Shown here piece by piece: positions 17,301 to 26,900 of a stretch of 61,421 nucleotides of DNA (the stretch's first letter is position 1; each line of letters opens with the position of its first letter). The notes under the pieces were generated by a model, which saw nothing but the letters and a program-made list of their open reading frames with translations, made no database searches and was not told the DNA's origin. The position numbers were made by a program, and so were the translations under genes. The stretch spans positions 1 through 61,421 of the forward strand of contig JAHHQN010000012.1 of assembly GCA_020026375.1 (NCBI GenBank), read 5' to 3'. The DNA is from Alistipes sp. (lineage in GTDB: Bacteria > Bacteroidota > Bacteroidia > Bacteroidales > Rikenellaceae).

Positions 17301-17747
17301 CTATTTCGAGCGGTACATGACTTTACCGTCCAAGGCCGCCGTCCACACCTTGCCCTCGTTGCTGACAAGGAGTTCCGGCTCCGAGGGCGATGCCCAACGG
17401 TCACCCTGCGGCTGACGCTCCAATATGGGGTGGGCGGTCTGCGAGGGCAGGAACACCTCAACCTTCGAGGAGTCGGCATTGAAGACCAGACAGGTCATGC
17501 CGTTGGAGGGATTTCCAGCCACGGGGTCGAGCCTTACCCCCTTCTCGAAGGGGCGGATACAATCCTTCAGCAGTTCCGACCACTGATATCCGGCCGAGGG
17601 GAGACAACCGTGGCTGTCCCTGTCGTTTCCGACCATACGCTGCGGTTCGGCCTTCTGTTGTGTGTTCTTGGTGCGATGGGCCGACGAGCAGCCTGCAGCC
17701 ATCACACAGGTGGCGAGTATCGCCAGACTAATGATTTTCTTCAACAT
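17301..17747 (-). CDS. Small lipoprotein with a HGC-PSAGY motif
   Basis: A 148-residue lipoprotein: SLAILATCVMAAGC gives a lipobox Cys near residue 20, followed by a basic, polar linker. The centre holds a conserved-looking motif, DSHGCLPSAGYQWSELL, then DCIRPFE, with two Cys that could form a disulfide. The same motif style occurs in small lipoproteins of many bacteria, but I know no function for it. A second region (about 80-140) reads as short strands. It is transcribed against the TonB/ABC cluster and shares a terminator with it. The 108-bp gap to the EEP gene upstream and the lack of a clear promoter there leave it open whether it is co-transcribed. Confidence 0.7.
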   Translation of the reverse strand: MLKKIISLAILATCVMAAGCSSAHRTKNTQQKAEPQRMVGNDRDSHGCLPSAGYQWSELLKDCIRPFEKGVRLDPVAGNPSNGMTCLVFNADSSKVEVFLPSQTAHPILERQPQGDRWASPSEPELLVSNEGKVWTAALDGKVMYRSK

Positions 17748-17855
17748 ACAATTATCGGTTAATTGATTTTCTCATTTTATTCACGACGCGACATCATCGC
17801 CACGTCTCTTTCCCCGGTCATCTCTTCACACGAACGACTGCCAATTCCATGCCAA

Positions 17856-18788
17856 CTATTTCAGTTTGAAGGTAGTCAGAACAAAGCCGTGGTCCGAAGC
17901 ATAGAAGAACTCCCTGCCACAGAAGGTATAGGGACGGCCGAGCAGACCGTTGTGACTCTCCGAAGCCACGGCCTCGAGGCCGCGGCCCGTGTAGTAGATG
18001 TAATCGATACGGTCGTTGCGCTTGTCAGCCCCTTGACCGTAACGCCATGTGGTACCGATGTTCTTCGCCACATCGGGATTCATCTCACGGAAACTGTCGA
18101 CAAAGCCGGCCTTCTGCATCTCAATCGACACGGGCCAGGCCACCGTCTTTCCGCCGTGGCCGTACATCTCCCTGACGGCGTCCGTCCAGTCCAGATGGGA
18201 ATGGGTGTTGAAGTCGCCGGCCATAATCACCGGAATGCTGTCGGCCTGCATCAGATAGGGACGCAGCGTCTCGAGCATCTTCTTCACCTCCTCGTCGCGC
18301 GTGCCGGACATCTCCCACTCGACAATCTCGCGTTCCGACAGGTCGACAGGCACATCAGTGGCATCGGGCAGGTAATGCAGCCAGGTGTCGAAGACCCTGA
18401 CCTTGCGGCCGTCGACATCAATCATCACACCACCGAAATTGAATGTGGAAATCTTCTCGGGAAAGAGATAGGTCTCAACGATGGGATAGCGGCTGTAGAT
18501 GCTCAGGTTGTCGGACAGCAGACGGTGGTAATAACCCAACGCATCGGCCACCTGATTTGCGGCTCCATAGGTCTCCACCATGGTGATGACATCGGCGCCG
18601 CTCTGCTTCAAGATGTCGAGCGTTCCACGACAACCCTTCCCGGCATATTTTTCCGAATGACCTCTGTGCCATACGTTCCACGACAACACCTTCAAATCCT
18701 CACGCTCCTCTTCGGGCGCAACACAGGAACATGCCATGCAGAGGAGAAGAGCCCCTGTCGCAAATGTACCAAGTTTCATGGTTTTCAA
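17856..18788 (-). CDS. Endonuclease/exonuclease/phosphatase-family lipoprotein
   Basis: A 310-residue EEP-superfamily hydrolase anchored as a lipoprotein (LLLCMACSC, lipobox Cys near residue 20). Core motifs are VLSWNVWHRG near 36, the metal-site Glu in VITMVETYG near 70, TWLHYLP (catalytic-His strand), MAGDFNTHSHLDW, NDRIDYIYY and FYASDHGFVLT near the C-terminus. These are the expected metal and catalytic positions. The longer spacing and the SHLDWTD segment set it apart from the shorter paralogue at 2276-3061. An ATG at 18779 is an alternative start. A promoter at 18879-18910 serves it. Substrate unknown. Confidence 0.85.
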   Translation of the reverse strand: MKTMKLGTFATGALLLCMACSCVAPEEEREDLKVLSWNVWHRGHSEKYAGKGCRGTLDILKQSGADVITMVETYGAANQVADALGYYHRLLSDNLSIYSRYPIVETYLFPEKISTFNFGGVMIDVDGRKVRVFDTWLHYLPDATDVPVDLSEREIVEWEMSGTRDEEVKKMLETLRPYLMQADSIPVIMAGDFNTHSHLDWTDAVREMYGHGGKTVAWPVSIEMQKAGFVDSFREMNPDVAKNIGTTWRYGQGADKRNDRIDYIYYTGRGLEAVASESHNGLLGRPYTFCGREFFYASDHGFVLTTFKLK

Positions 18789-18878
18789 TTATTTAAGTTT
18801 TTAGTTTTCAGAGCATCATACGAAATCCTGCCTCTTCGGTCACGGGAGTCCCGACCGAAAAATCAGCATTCCGAATGA

Positions 18879-18910
18879 TAAAGTTAGCATTTTTAGGGGG
18901 TTCGGCCAAC
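18879..18910 (-). promoter_or_regulatory. Promoter of the EEP lipoprotein gene
   Basis: On the minus strand GTTG (18907-18910), a 20-bp spacer and TAACTTTA (18879-18886). Both boxes differ slightly from consensus. It lies about 90 bp before the start codon, after the terminator of the preceding operon. Confidence 0.45.
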
Positions 18911-18970
18911 TTCAAGGCCTCTTTTTTTGCTTCGGATCGCCGACACCTCACCTCCTTCACACGTCACGGC

Positions 18971-19004
18971 AAAAAAAAAGTCGGGGTCTGAATCAGACCC
19001 CGAC
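18971..19004 (-). terminator. Terminator of the glycoprotein-utilization operon
   Basis: Perfect 11-bp stem (18980-18990 with 18994-19004), 3-base loop, followed on the minus strand by nine T (18971-18979). It is 22 bp after the last gene of the operon. Confidence 0.92.
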
Positions 19005-19026
19005 AATCCCTCAATACAAGGAGAGG

Positions 19027-21411
19027 CTACTGGTTTCTCTCGAAGAGGAACCAGCCAATACCCTTCTTGTTGATGACATAGAACGGACGGCGGCCGCCTG
19101 TCTTGGCTCTGACCACGATGTTCTCGTCGTGGAACGAACGCAGCATGTTGGGCAGCGTGCGGCTGTTCAGGTCGGCATCGGGACGGAACATGGCATTGGC
19201 ATTGCACTCCAGATTGGGATTCGAGAACAGAATCACATCTTTACCCTTCACGGTCTGGGTGTTGATGTAGGAGGTCCAGTTGTGGGGGAAGGTCGTGAAC
19301 TCCCAGTTGCGGTCCTTGTTCACCTCGATGGTCATCATGAAGCCCTGATTCATGGCCTCCTGAATGAACAACGGCGACATGTTACCCTTCGAGCATTTGC
19401 CCGCGCTGCGGTCAATGTCGATGAAGTAGTGGTGTCCGGCACCCTTGTCGAGGAACTCGGCAGCCGCTGTGGGGTTGTTGTCGAGTCTCGAAACCGAAGC
19501 ACCGATGAGCTTCAGGTTGTTGGAGTTGTCCAGCTCGATACCCTTGATGCCCTCCAGAATGTTGGCCTTCCAGGTAATGCGGCGGTTCTCGTTGACAATG
19601 GCGACATTCTCCATGTACTGCATGTCGCTGTTGTCCTTGTTCATGATGTAGAACGTGGCCTTCAGATTGGGAATATCGAGACGGTAATAGCCCTTGAACT
19701 CCTCCTCGGGACCCTGACGGAAGACACCCGTGTCGAACTTGCTGGCGATAAGACGCTTCTCGATGGCAGTACCGTCCACCACACTGAGGTCGTCCTCGGT
19801 CTGGGGCTGGAACTTGAACCACTCGTGGTTGACGGGGTTGATGACAAAGAACACGCGGGTCTCCTGCATGACCGGAACAAAGATATTGTTCTCGGCGAAG
19901 AAGGTGTTGAGAATGGTCTGACGAATGGTACGCTCGTTCAACTCCTGGTCGACCTTGAAGTCGGAGAAGAACTCACCTGTCCACGAAATCTTCATACGGT
20001 CCTTGGCCAGTTTCTCGTAGCGGGTCACATACGAAGTGTAGTTGTTGGGATAGGTCACGAACTCCCAGCCACGGTCACGGTTCAACTCGATGGCCGTCAT
20101 GACACCCTGGTTCATGGCAGCCTGCCACAGGTTCTTCGACATGGCACCACGCTCGAAGAAGGGGACATCGGCACCTCTGAGGAACTTCACCTCGTAGTGG
20201 CACTGACGGCCCTGCTTGAAGTCGTCGGCGGCAGTGGCGTTATTGTCGAACGATGCCACGGCACCCTCCTGCAACTTGAGCGACACCTCATCGGTCGAGG
20301 GGTCATACTTCAGACCCTTCACACCCTCGACGGGAGTCTCCCAATCGAAAGTATAGAAGCCCATGTTGAGTTTCTGCACCGACTCGGCAACAGGCTTGTA
20401 GGCCTTGTAGTCCGCCTTGCCCAGCGACAGGAACTTGATGTTCTTGGCTTCGTAGTCGATTTCGTAGTAGGCACTGAAAACACCGTCCTTGTCACGAATG
20501 ACACCGGTGTTGAGCTGCTTCTGGCAGAGTTTGTTCCAGAAAATCAACGATGCACTCTCCTCCTTGTCGAGCAGACGCACCGGAGAGGTCACATTCACGG
20601 TATTCTTGTCGACCACAACGTCCTTGTCCAGAACGGCATAGAACATATCCTCACCCGAGATGAAATACAGTTCGATGTCGTTGACCGGGCTCTCCGCCTG
20701 TGAAGGTACACAAATCACGTCGAGCGACACACCGCCGTTGGCACGGGCAGCAGGCTCCACCGGCTCCTTGAGGTTGACCACCAGTCCCTTGTTCTCGCGG
20801 AAGCCCCACGGCTCCTCACCCTCATCGGCCTTGGCATTCAGCGAGGCCTTGGTGGTGAGCTTACCCGACATGAGTTCCACACGCGACAACTTCGCAGGGT
20901 CGAAACCGGCGAAAGGCTCGATGTTGATGGTCAGTTTGGTGGTCTGTGCCGCAAGGCTCATCGGCGCAACCGCCTCCTTTTGATAGGCTCCTCTTGCCGA
21001 GTAGACCATCGACGACATGTCGAGTCGGCCGTCGACATACTTCTGCTCCGACAAGTCGACCTTGACGGCCGCAGCATCGGCATCGATTCCCGTGGCGGGA
21101 TAGACGGCCGTCATGCCGCAACCCTCCTCCAGACCGAAGGGGAAGTCGCCGTTGACCACCGCCGAATTGCCGTCGGCACTCACCGACTTGATGGTGAAAT
21201 ACTTGGGCGAGCGGACACCGTCGAAGAAGACCGACACTTCCTCACCCACTTGCCAGGCGGCCTTGATGCCGTCGTTGACCGCCGACTGGTCGATGGTGAT
21301 GTCCATGAACTTGACCGGCGGTATCTCATTATCGGGAGTACAAGCCGCAGCAGCCGCCAACAGCGACACACAGCATGCTTTCTTCCACATATTCAATATA
21401 TTACGCTTCAT
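19027..21411 (-). CDS. Lipoprotein with duplicated C-terminal domain, 794 aa
   Basis: A large exported lipoprotein (AAAAACTPD, lipid Cys at residue 24). Residues about 30-280 look like two fimbrillin-type beta-sandwiches. The rest is two copies of a module of about 245 residues (about 285-535 and 545-790). Matching segments are YYEIDYEAKNIKFLSL / YYRLDIPNLKATFYIM, MNQGVMTAIELNRDRGWEF / MNQGFMMTIEVNKDRNWEF and VFFVINPVNHEWFKF / PFYVINKKGIGWFLF. I know no named family for the module. It is the last gene of the operon, 20 bp after a BSP gene. By position and architecture it could be a surface glycan- or glycoprotein-binding protein, but no direct evidence supports binding. Confidence 0.8.
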   Translation of the reverse strand: MKRNILNMWKKACCVSLLAAAAACTPDNEIPPVKFMDITIDQSAVNDGIKAAWQVGEEVSVFFDGVRSPKYFTIKSVSADGNSAVVNGDFPFGLEEGCGMTAVYPATGIDADAAAVKVDLSEQKYVDGRLDMSSMVYSARGAYQKEAVAPMSLAAQTTKLTINIEPFAGFDPAKLSRVELMSGKLTTKASLNAKADEGEEPWGFRENKGLVVNLKEPVEPAARANGGVSLDVICVPSQAESPVNDIELYFISGEDMFYAVLDKDVVVDKNTVNVTSPVRLLDKEESASLIFWNKLCQKQLNTGVIRDKDGVFSAYYEIDYEAKNIKFLSLGKADYKAYKPVAESVQKLNMGFYTFDWETPVEGVKGLKYDPSTDEVSLKLQEGAVASFDNNATAADDFKQGRQCHYEVKFLRGADVPFFERGAMSKNLWQAAMNQGVMTAIELNRDRGWEFVTYPNNYTSYVTRYEKLAKDRMKISWTGEFFSDFKVDQELNERTIRQTILNTFFAENNIFVPVMQETRVFFVINPVNHEWFKFQPQTEDDLSVVDGTAIEKRLIASKFDTGVFRQGPEEEFKGYYRLDIPNLKATFYIMNKDNSDMQYMENVAIVNENRRITWKANILEGIKGIELDNSNNLKLIGASVSRLDNNPTAAAEFLDKGAGHHYFIDIDRSAGKCSKGNMSPLFIQEAMNQGFMMTIEVNKDRNWEFTTFPHNWTSYINTQTVKGKDVILFSNPNLECNANAMFRPDADLNSRTLPNMLRSFHDENIVVRAKTGGRRPFYVINKKGIGWFLFERNQ

Positions 21412-21431
21412 AATTCAAATAAACGGTTAGA

Positions 21432-22649
21432 TTAGTTCAATTTTTCGGATTCCACGTCCTGCTTGTAGACTCTCCACAGGCCGCGCACGATATCGTCCTT
21501 GCAACCCTGTGCCTCGATGTCCTTCTGCACGGCCACATTGTCCTCCAGAATCAGCTTCACGGCATTCTCCAGCGTCCAGTTCTTGTCCTTGAGAATCTGC
21601 GACGAGCAGTTGAACTTGCGCCAGAAGTCGCCGTCGTAGCGACGCAACCATGCGATGAAGATACCCGAATCACAGTAGGGATTCAACCAGGGGTGAGGAG
21701 CGGCATTGGGGTTTTCGGTCTGGTCCTCGGCCTTGGCCACGGCACTCAACGCACGCGAGAGACGCTTCTCCTCGCTGAAACCGCGGCAGATGATGCGCGA
21801 AGCATCGGCACCCCCCTCGATGAAGCAATAGTGGTCGGCACCGCTGGCTGTGCTGATGCCCACCTGCATGGTGTGGGTCAGCTCATGGTAGCAGACACCG
21901 ATCAGCTCGTCGCGGCCGGCCTCGTAGTCGCCGGTCAGCAGACCCTTGACATGGTTCTGGCTCACGCACATGATGGTCTTGTCGCCGTCCCAGGTGACAT
22001 AGGCCAGATAGTCCGAAGGCTTGAACTGGCACTCCAGCTTCTTGAGTTTCACATAGGGGTCATCGGCATTGAACCACATGGCACCGCAGATGGTCTTGAG
22101 CATGTCCTCGCAGAATCCGTAGGGAGGGTTGCCCAAAATCTTGTAGTAGAGGTCACTCTCGGGAGTACCCTCAATCTCGTTATACATCTGCCACTGGGGA
22201 AGGGACATCTCCTTGAAGGAGATCTCCTTGCCGTACTCCACATTGCGGATTTCGAGACCCCGTACATCACCCACACGACAAGGTTCGCTATACACACGCT
22301 CGCCCTGCTCGTTGCACCAGATACTGCGATAGGTCACATCTTCGGGTTTGGCGGTGGCCACCGTGGTGCGGTTGTAGGCCTGCGGGAAGTTCTTGTCGCG
22401 CAGAATCTCGGTGGTGAGGGTCTTGCCACTGAGGGTGGTCAGTGTCACCTCGGTACCCAGAAAGTTGGCATCAAGCTCCTCGCCCACGGGCTTCCAGTTC
22501 ACGAACAGCTCCTGATAACGGGCATCGTAGAGCGCCTCTTCGATTTCCACGACACTCTTTATGCCGTGAGAGTCACACCCCACTGCCGTGAGCAGCAATG
22601 ACAGACAGCAGACAGATGTGCATTTGCGAAAAAGGTTATTGAATTTCAT
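21432..22649 (-). CDS. Basic secretory protein (BSP)-family metallopeptidase-like lipoprotein, copy 1
   Basis: A 405-residue lipoprotein (LLTAVGCDS, lipid Cys about 25). An N-terminal beta-rich domain (about 35-150) is followed by a BSP-type domain (about 165-405). The putative zinc site is HELTH at 255-259, with a downstream conserved EGGADAS at about 279. BSP proteins, first known from plants, are viewed as zinc-metallopeptidase-like; protease activity here is inferred, not shown. Other family landmarks are ICGAMWFNADDPY, LAYVTWDGDKTIMCVSQNH and AWLRRYDGDFWRKFN. It is a paralogue of the next gene upstream, with long identical runs. Both follow a GH92 enzyme that carries a third BSP domain. 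Confidence 0.85.
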   Translation of the reverse strand: MKFNNLFRKCTSVCCLSLLLTAVGCDSHGIKSVVEIEEALYDARYQELFVNWKPVGEELDANFLGTEVTLTTLSGKTLTTEILRDKNFPQAYNRTTVATAKPEDVTYRSIWCNEQGERVYSEPCRVGDVRGLEIRNVEYGKEISFKEMSLPQWQMYNEIEGTPESDLYYKILGNPPYGFCEDMLKTICGAMWFNADDPYVKLKKLECQFKPSDYLAYVTWDGDKTIMCVSQNHVKGLLTGDYEAGRDELIGVCYHELTHTMQVGISTASGADHYCFIEGGADASRIICRGFSEEKRLSRALSAVAKAEDQTENPNAAPHPWLNPYCDSGIFIAWLRRYDGDFWRKFNCSSQILKDKNWTLENAVKLILEDNVAVQKDIEAQGCKDDIVRGLWRVYKQDVESEKLN

Positions 22650-22713
22650 TTTGCTTGCGTTTTAGGTCAACCCCGGCAGGCAGGTCGTCCTGCCGGGGTC
22701 GGTGATTAGGTCT

Positions 22714-23961
22714 CTACTCCAGGGTCTCGCTCTCGACGTCCTGCTTGTAGGCTCTCCACAAGCCTCTCAGGATATCGTTCTTGCAACCCTGCTTCTCAAT
22801 CTCCTCCTGAACATACTTGTTGTCGGCGAAAATCAGCTTCACGGCACCCTCAAAGGTCCAGTCGTTGCTGGCCAGAATCTGTGTCGAGTAGTTGAGTTTG
22901 CGCCAGAAGTCGCCGTCGTAGCGGCGCAACCATGCCATGAAGAAACCCGAATCGGAATACTGGTTCAACCACGGATGGGGAGGATTCTTGGGGTCGGTGG
23001 TCTGGTCCTCGGCCTTGGCCACGGCACTGCGCGAACGGTCGAGACGGGCCTTCTCGCTGAAGCCGCCGCAAATCAGACGCGACGCATCGGCACCACCCTC
23101 GACATAGCACTGGTGGTCAAAGTTGTTCGACGAGCTGACACCCACCTGCATGGTGTGGGTCAACTCGTGGTAGCAGACACCGACCAGCTCGTCGCGCGCC
23201 TCATCGAAAGGCGACGAGAGCAGACCCTTGACATGGTTCTGGCTCACACACATGATGGTCTTGTCCCCCTCCCAGGTCACATAGGCCAGGATATCGGAGG
23301 GCTTGAACTGGCACTCCAGCTGCTTGAGCTTGATATAGGGGTCACGCTCGTTGAACCACATGGCTCCGCAGATGGTCTTGAGCTGTGCCTCGCAGAATCC
23401 GTAGGGAGGATTCCCCAGAATCTTGTAGTAGAGGTTGCTCTCGGGAGTACCCTCCACCTGATTCGACATCAGCCACTGGGGCATGTGCATGTTCTTGAAG
23501 CTCACCTCGCGGCCATACTCCACATTCTGAATCTCGAGTCCGGCCACTTCGTTGAGCTTGCAGTAGTCACTGTAGATACGCTCACCCTCCTTGTCGCGCC
23601 AGATGCTGCGATAAATCACGCTCTGAGGACTCTTGGTGGCCACCACCGTGCGGCCGTAAGCCTGCGGGAAATTCTTGTCACGCATGATTTCGGTGGTCAC
23701 CACCTTGCCGCTGTGCGAGGTGAGGGTCACCTCAGTACCCAGGAAGCTGCCGTCGAACTCCGAGGCCACGTCCTTCCACTCCAATGTCAGTTCCTTGTAG
23801 CGAGCATCGTAGTACGCCTTCTCGACAGCGACAATGTCGGCATCGCTGACACCGTCGACCGAGGGACGCATACCCTGTCCGTTGAACGGGTCGCCCTCGG
23901 AGCAACCTGTAATGTTTAATCCGGCAAACGCCAAAAGCATTATACCCAGAATATTTTTCAT
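22714..23961 (-). CDS. BSP-family metallopeptidase-like lipoprotein, copy 2
   Basis: A 415-residue lipoprotein (AFAGLNITGC, lipid Cys about 20) with the same two-part plan as its downstream paralogue. An N-terminal beta-rich domain (about 40-160) precedes a BSP-like catalytic domain with HELTH at 265-269 and a conserved EGGADAS about 24 residues later. Shared stretches such as YYKILGNPPYGFCE, ICGAMWFNERDPYIKL and AWLRRYDGDFWRK show recent duplication. The gene lies 29 bp after the GH92-BSP gene and 64 bp before copy 1. As a lipoprotein it is likely displayed at the outer membrane, cutting the peptide part of a glycoprotein or glycopeptide imported by the neighbouring SusC/D pair. That role is inferred from context. 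Confidence 0.85.
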   Translation of the reverse strand: MKNILGIMLLAFAGLNITGCSEGDPFNGQGMRPSVDGVSDADIVAVEKAYYDARYKELTLEWKDVASEFDGSFLGTEVTLTSHSGKVVTTEIMRDKNFPQAYGRTVVATKSPQSVIYRSIWRDKEGERIYSDYCKLNEVAGLEIQNVEYGREVSFKNMHMPQWLMSNQVEGTPESNLYYKILGNPPYGFCEAQLKTICGAMWFNERDPYIKLKQLECQFKPSDILAYVTWEGDKTIMCVSQNHVKGLLSSPFDEARDELVGVCYHELTHTMQVGVSSSNNFDHQCYVEGGADASRLICGGFSEKARLDRSRSAVAKAEDQTTDPKNPPHPWLNQYSDSGFFMAWLRRYDGDFWRKLNYSTQILASNDWTFEGAVKLIFADNKYVQEEIEKQGCKNDILRGLWRAYKQDVESETLE

Positions 23962-23990
23962 AACATCAATGTTTTATGTTATCGATTCAA

Positions 23991-26900
23991 TTATTTGTCA
24001 CCAACCTCGTGTTGGTACTCCTCCCACAAATCGGACACGCTGTATTCGTTGCCCAGAATGTGTTTGACGGCACCGTCGAAGGACCACGGCACCACTTCGA
24101 GCGCCGAACGGTTGAACTTTCTGATGAAGTCGGCGTCCTTGGTGCGCTGCAACCAGTAGAGGAAGAAACCCGTGGTGCGATAACCGTCGTCGTAGTTGCC
24201 GCCACGCGGACGGTCCTTGGCCGTGAAGCAGCCGTTGGCCACTCTCACCGCATCGGCCATACCCTCGATGAAGGCCCAGAAGGTGTGGTTCGAACCATAG
24301 TCGCCGATGCCCTGCGGCTCAAGCTGGAAGGCATGGGTCAACTCGTGGAACAACACGCCACGGGTCTCGTAGTCGAGACGTGCGGTGTCGCGCTTGGCAA
24401 ACGACTTCTCGATGTGACGGGTGCTGTACCACACCGACACATTGCCGTTGCCGCCGCCTTTGGCCGACACACCGTCGATGTCGTCAATCTCGTAGTGCAG
24501 CTCGCGAACCGGCGTAATCCTGTCGGCGGGCGAGAAGTAGAGGGTGTTGAGTACATCGCGTGCCTTGTCGGCGATGTAGGACTCGGGGTCGGCAATGATG
24601 TGATGGTATATCTTCGAACCCAATGTCTCGGGTGCCTTATCTTCGAAGAATATCTCACCTACATCATAACCCGACCACTTATCCTTCTCGTCGACAATCA
24701 CTCCGTCGGTGAGCGAATAGGGCTTGTCTTCGGCCGCAAGACCACGCTTGCGGTTGGGTGTTGCACCCATGACAAATTCCAGTTCGCCGCCGGCAAGGAT
24801 ATCGGCATGCGTGATATACATCTTGTCGTAGCGTTTGCCGTTGAGCTTCACCGAACGCACATAGCGCATCTTGTCGCTCACACCCGGTGCCTTGATGACA
24901 AACTTGCGGCCGTTGGGCAGCGACAGCTCCTGATAGGGCATGTAGGGCGCACCCAGCACATACTCGTCGGTTCCGGGACATACGGGATAGAAGCCCAGCG
25001 ACGAGAAGATATACCAGGCCGACATCTGTCCGCAGTCGTCATTACCGCTCAGTCCCTTGATGTCGTTCTTATACATGCGGTTGAGAATCTCGCGCACCCA
25101 ATACTGGGTTTTCCAGGGCTGCGAACTCCACGCGTAGAGGTAAGGGATATGGTGGCTCGGCTCGTTGCCGTGGACATATCCGCCCAGAAGGCAGTCGGCT
25201 GTAATGTCCTCATGATGCTCGTAATACTTCGAATCGAGCTGCATGGAGAAGAGTTGGTCGAGACGCTCGACAAACTTGCGGTCGCCACCCATGAGGGTCA
25301 TCAGACCCTTGACATCGTGAGGCACATGGAAGGTGAAATTCCACGAGTTACCCTCGATGAAGCCCTCACCCGAAGTGTGCAGGGGATCAAACGGGGTCTT
25401 GAATGCACCGTTGGCCTTGCGGGGTCTTGCGAAACCGATGCTGCGGTCGAACACATTGCGGTAGCTCAACGCGCGGCGGCGGTACTCGTCGGCAATCTTC
25501 TCCTCGCCGGCCTGAAGTGCCACCTGATAGATGCACCAGTCGTCGTAGGCATACTCGAGTGTGGTGGAAGCCGACGTACCCGAATCGTCCATCGGCACAT
25601 AGCCCAGCCACATGTAGTTGTCGAGACCCTCATAGTAGGGAACCTTCGAAGTCTTGACCATGGCACGGAGTGCCTCGCGGCTGTCGACATCGGCACCCTT
25701 GGTCACGGCATCGGCCAACACCGAAACCGAGTGGTAGCCGCTCATGCACCAGTTCTCGTTGGCCATGTGGCTCCAAATGGGCAACATGCCGTGGGCGCTC
25801 TGCTGCTGGTGACGCAGCATCGACAGCACCATGTCGCGGTTCTGATTCGTCTTCATGAGGTTGAGCAGGGGGTGCTCCGCACGATAGGTGTCCCACAACG
25901 AGAAGATCGTGTAGTTGGTGAAGCCCTCCGCACGATGGATATTGTTGTCCAGACCGCGGTAACGGCCGTCGACATCGGTATAGACCGACGGATTGATCAT
26001 CGTGTGGTAGTAAGAGGTATAGAACATCGCCTTCTGGTTCTCGTCGCCCTCGACACGAATCGAGGAGAACTCCTTCTCCCAGGCCCGGGCGGCCTGAGCG
26101 GCAAGTTCATCGAAACTGCGGCCTGCGGCCTCAGCCTTGAGGTTGGCCACGGCGCCGTCGGTACCCACAGCCGACAGGGCCACCTTCACCTCCAGGTCGG
26201 CATCGGACTCGGTATCGAATTCGAAATAAGCGGCAATCTTGCGACCCGCCATTTCGGGGAAGTTGTGATTCAGGTCGAATCTGCGCCAGAAACCGTTGTA
26301 TTTCACGGGTTCCAAATCCTTGTAGCCGTAGTTCTTGATCGGCTTGGAGAAGGAAATCGCGAAATAGGTGTAGTTGGTACGCGCCCAACCGTTGGTAATG
26401 CGGTAACCGGTCACCAGCGAGTCGTTCTCCACTCTGACCGAAGCCCAAAGGGTCTTGCCGTCGTAGTTGTAGATACCGTGATTGAGGTCCATGACCACAC
26501 GGCCCTCGCGGCTGTCGGAGGGATAGGTGTACTTGTGGACACCTACTCTGGGGGTGGCGGTGAGCTGTGCCTTCACACGGTAATCGTCGAGCTGAACCGA
26601 GTAGTAACCGGGACGCGAGACCTCGTTGTCGTGGCTGTAACGCGAACGGTAACCCGTTTGGGGGGCATCGGCCTCACCGGGCTTGAGCTGCAGCTCGCCG
26701 GTGGTGGGCATCAACAGGATATCGCCCAGGTCGGAGTGGCCCGTACCGCTGAGGTGAGTATGGCTGAAGCCCACAATCGTGGGGTCGTCGTAGCGGTAGC
26801 CGGCACAATACTCATACGCCTTTCTGTTGTAGGCACCGTTGATGCTGTGGGGCTGGCAATCGGTGTCGGGACTCAACTGCACGAGTCCGAACGGATAGCA

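Noticed and set aside
19129..20703. 524-codon plus-strand frame opposite the duplicated-domain lipoprotein
   Set aside because: Shadow frame with repetitive Val/Leu/His composition and no start context.
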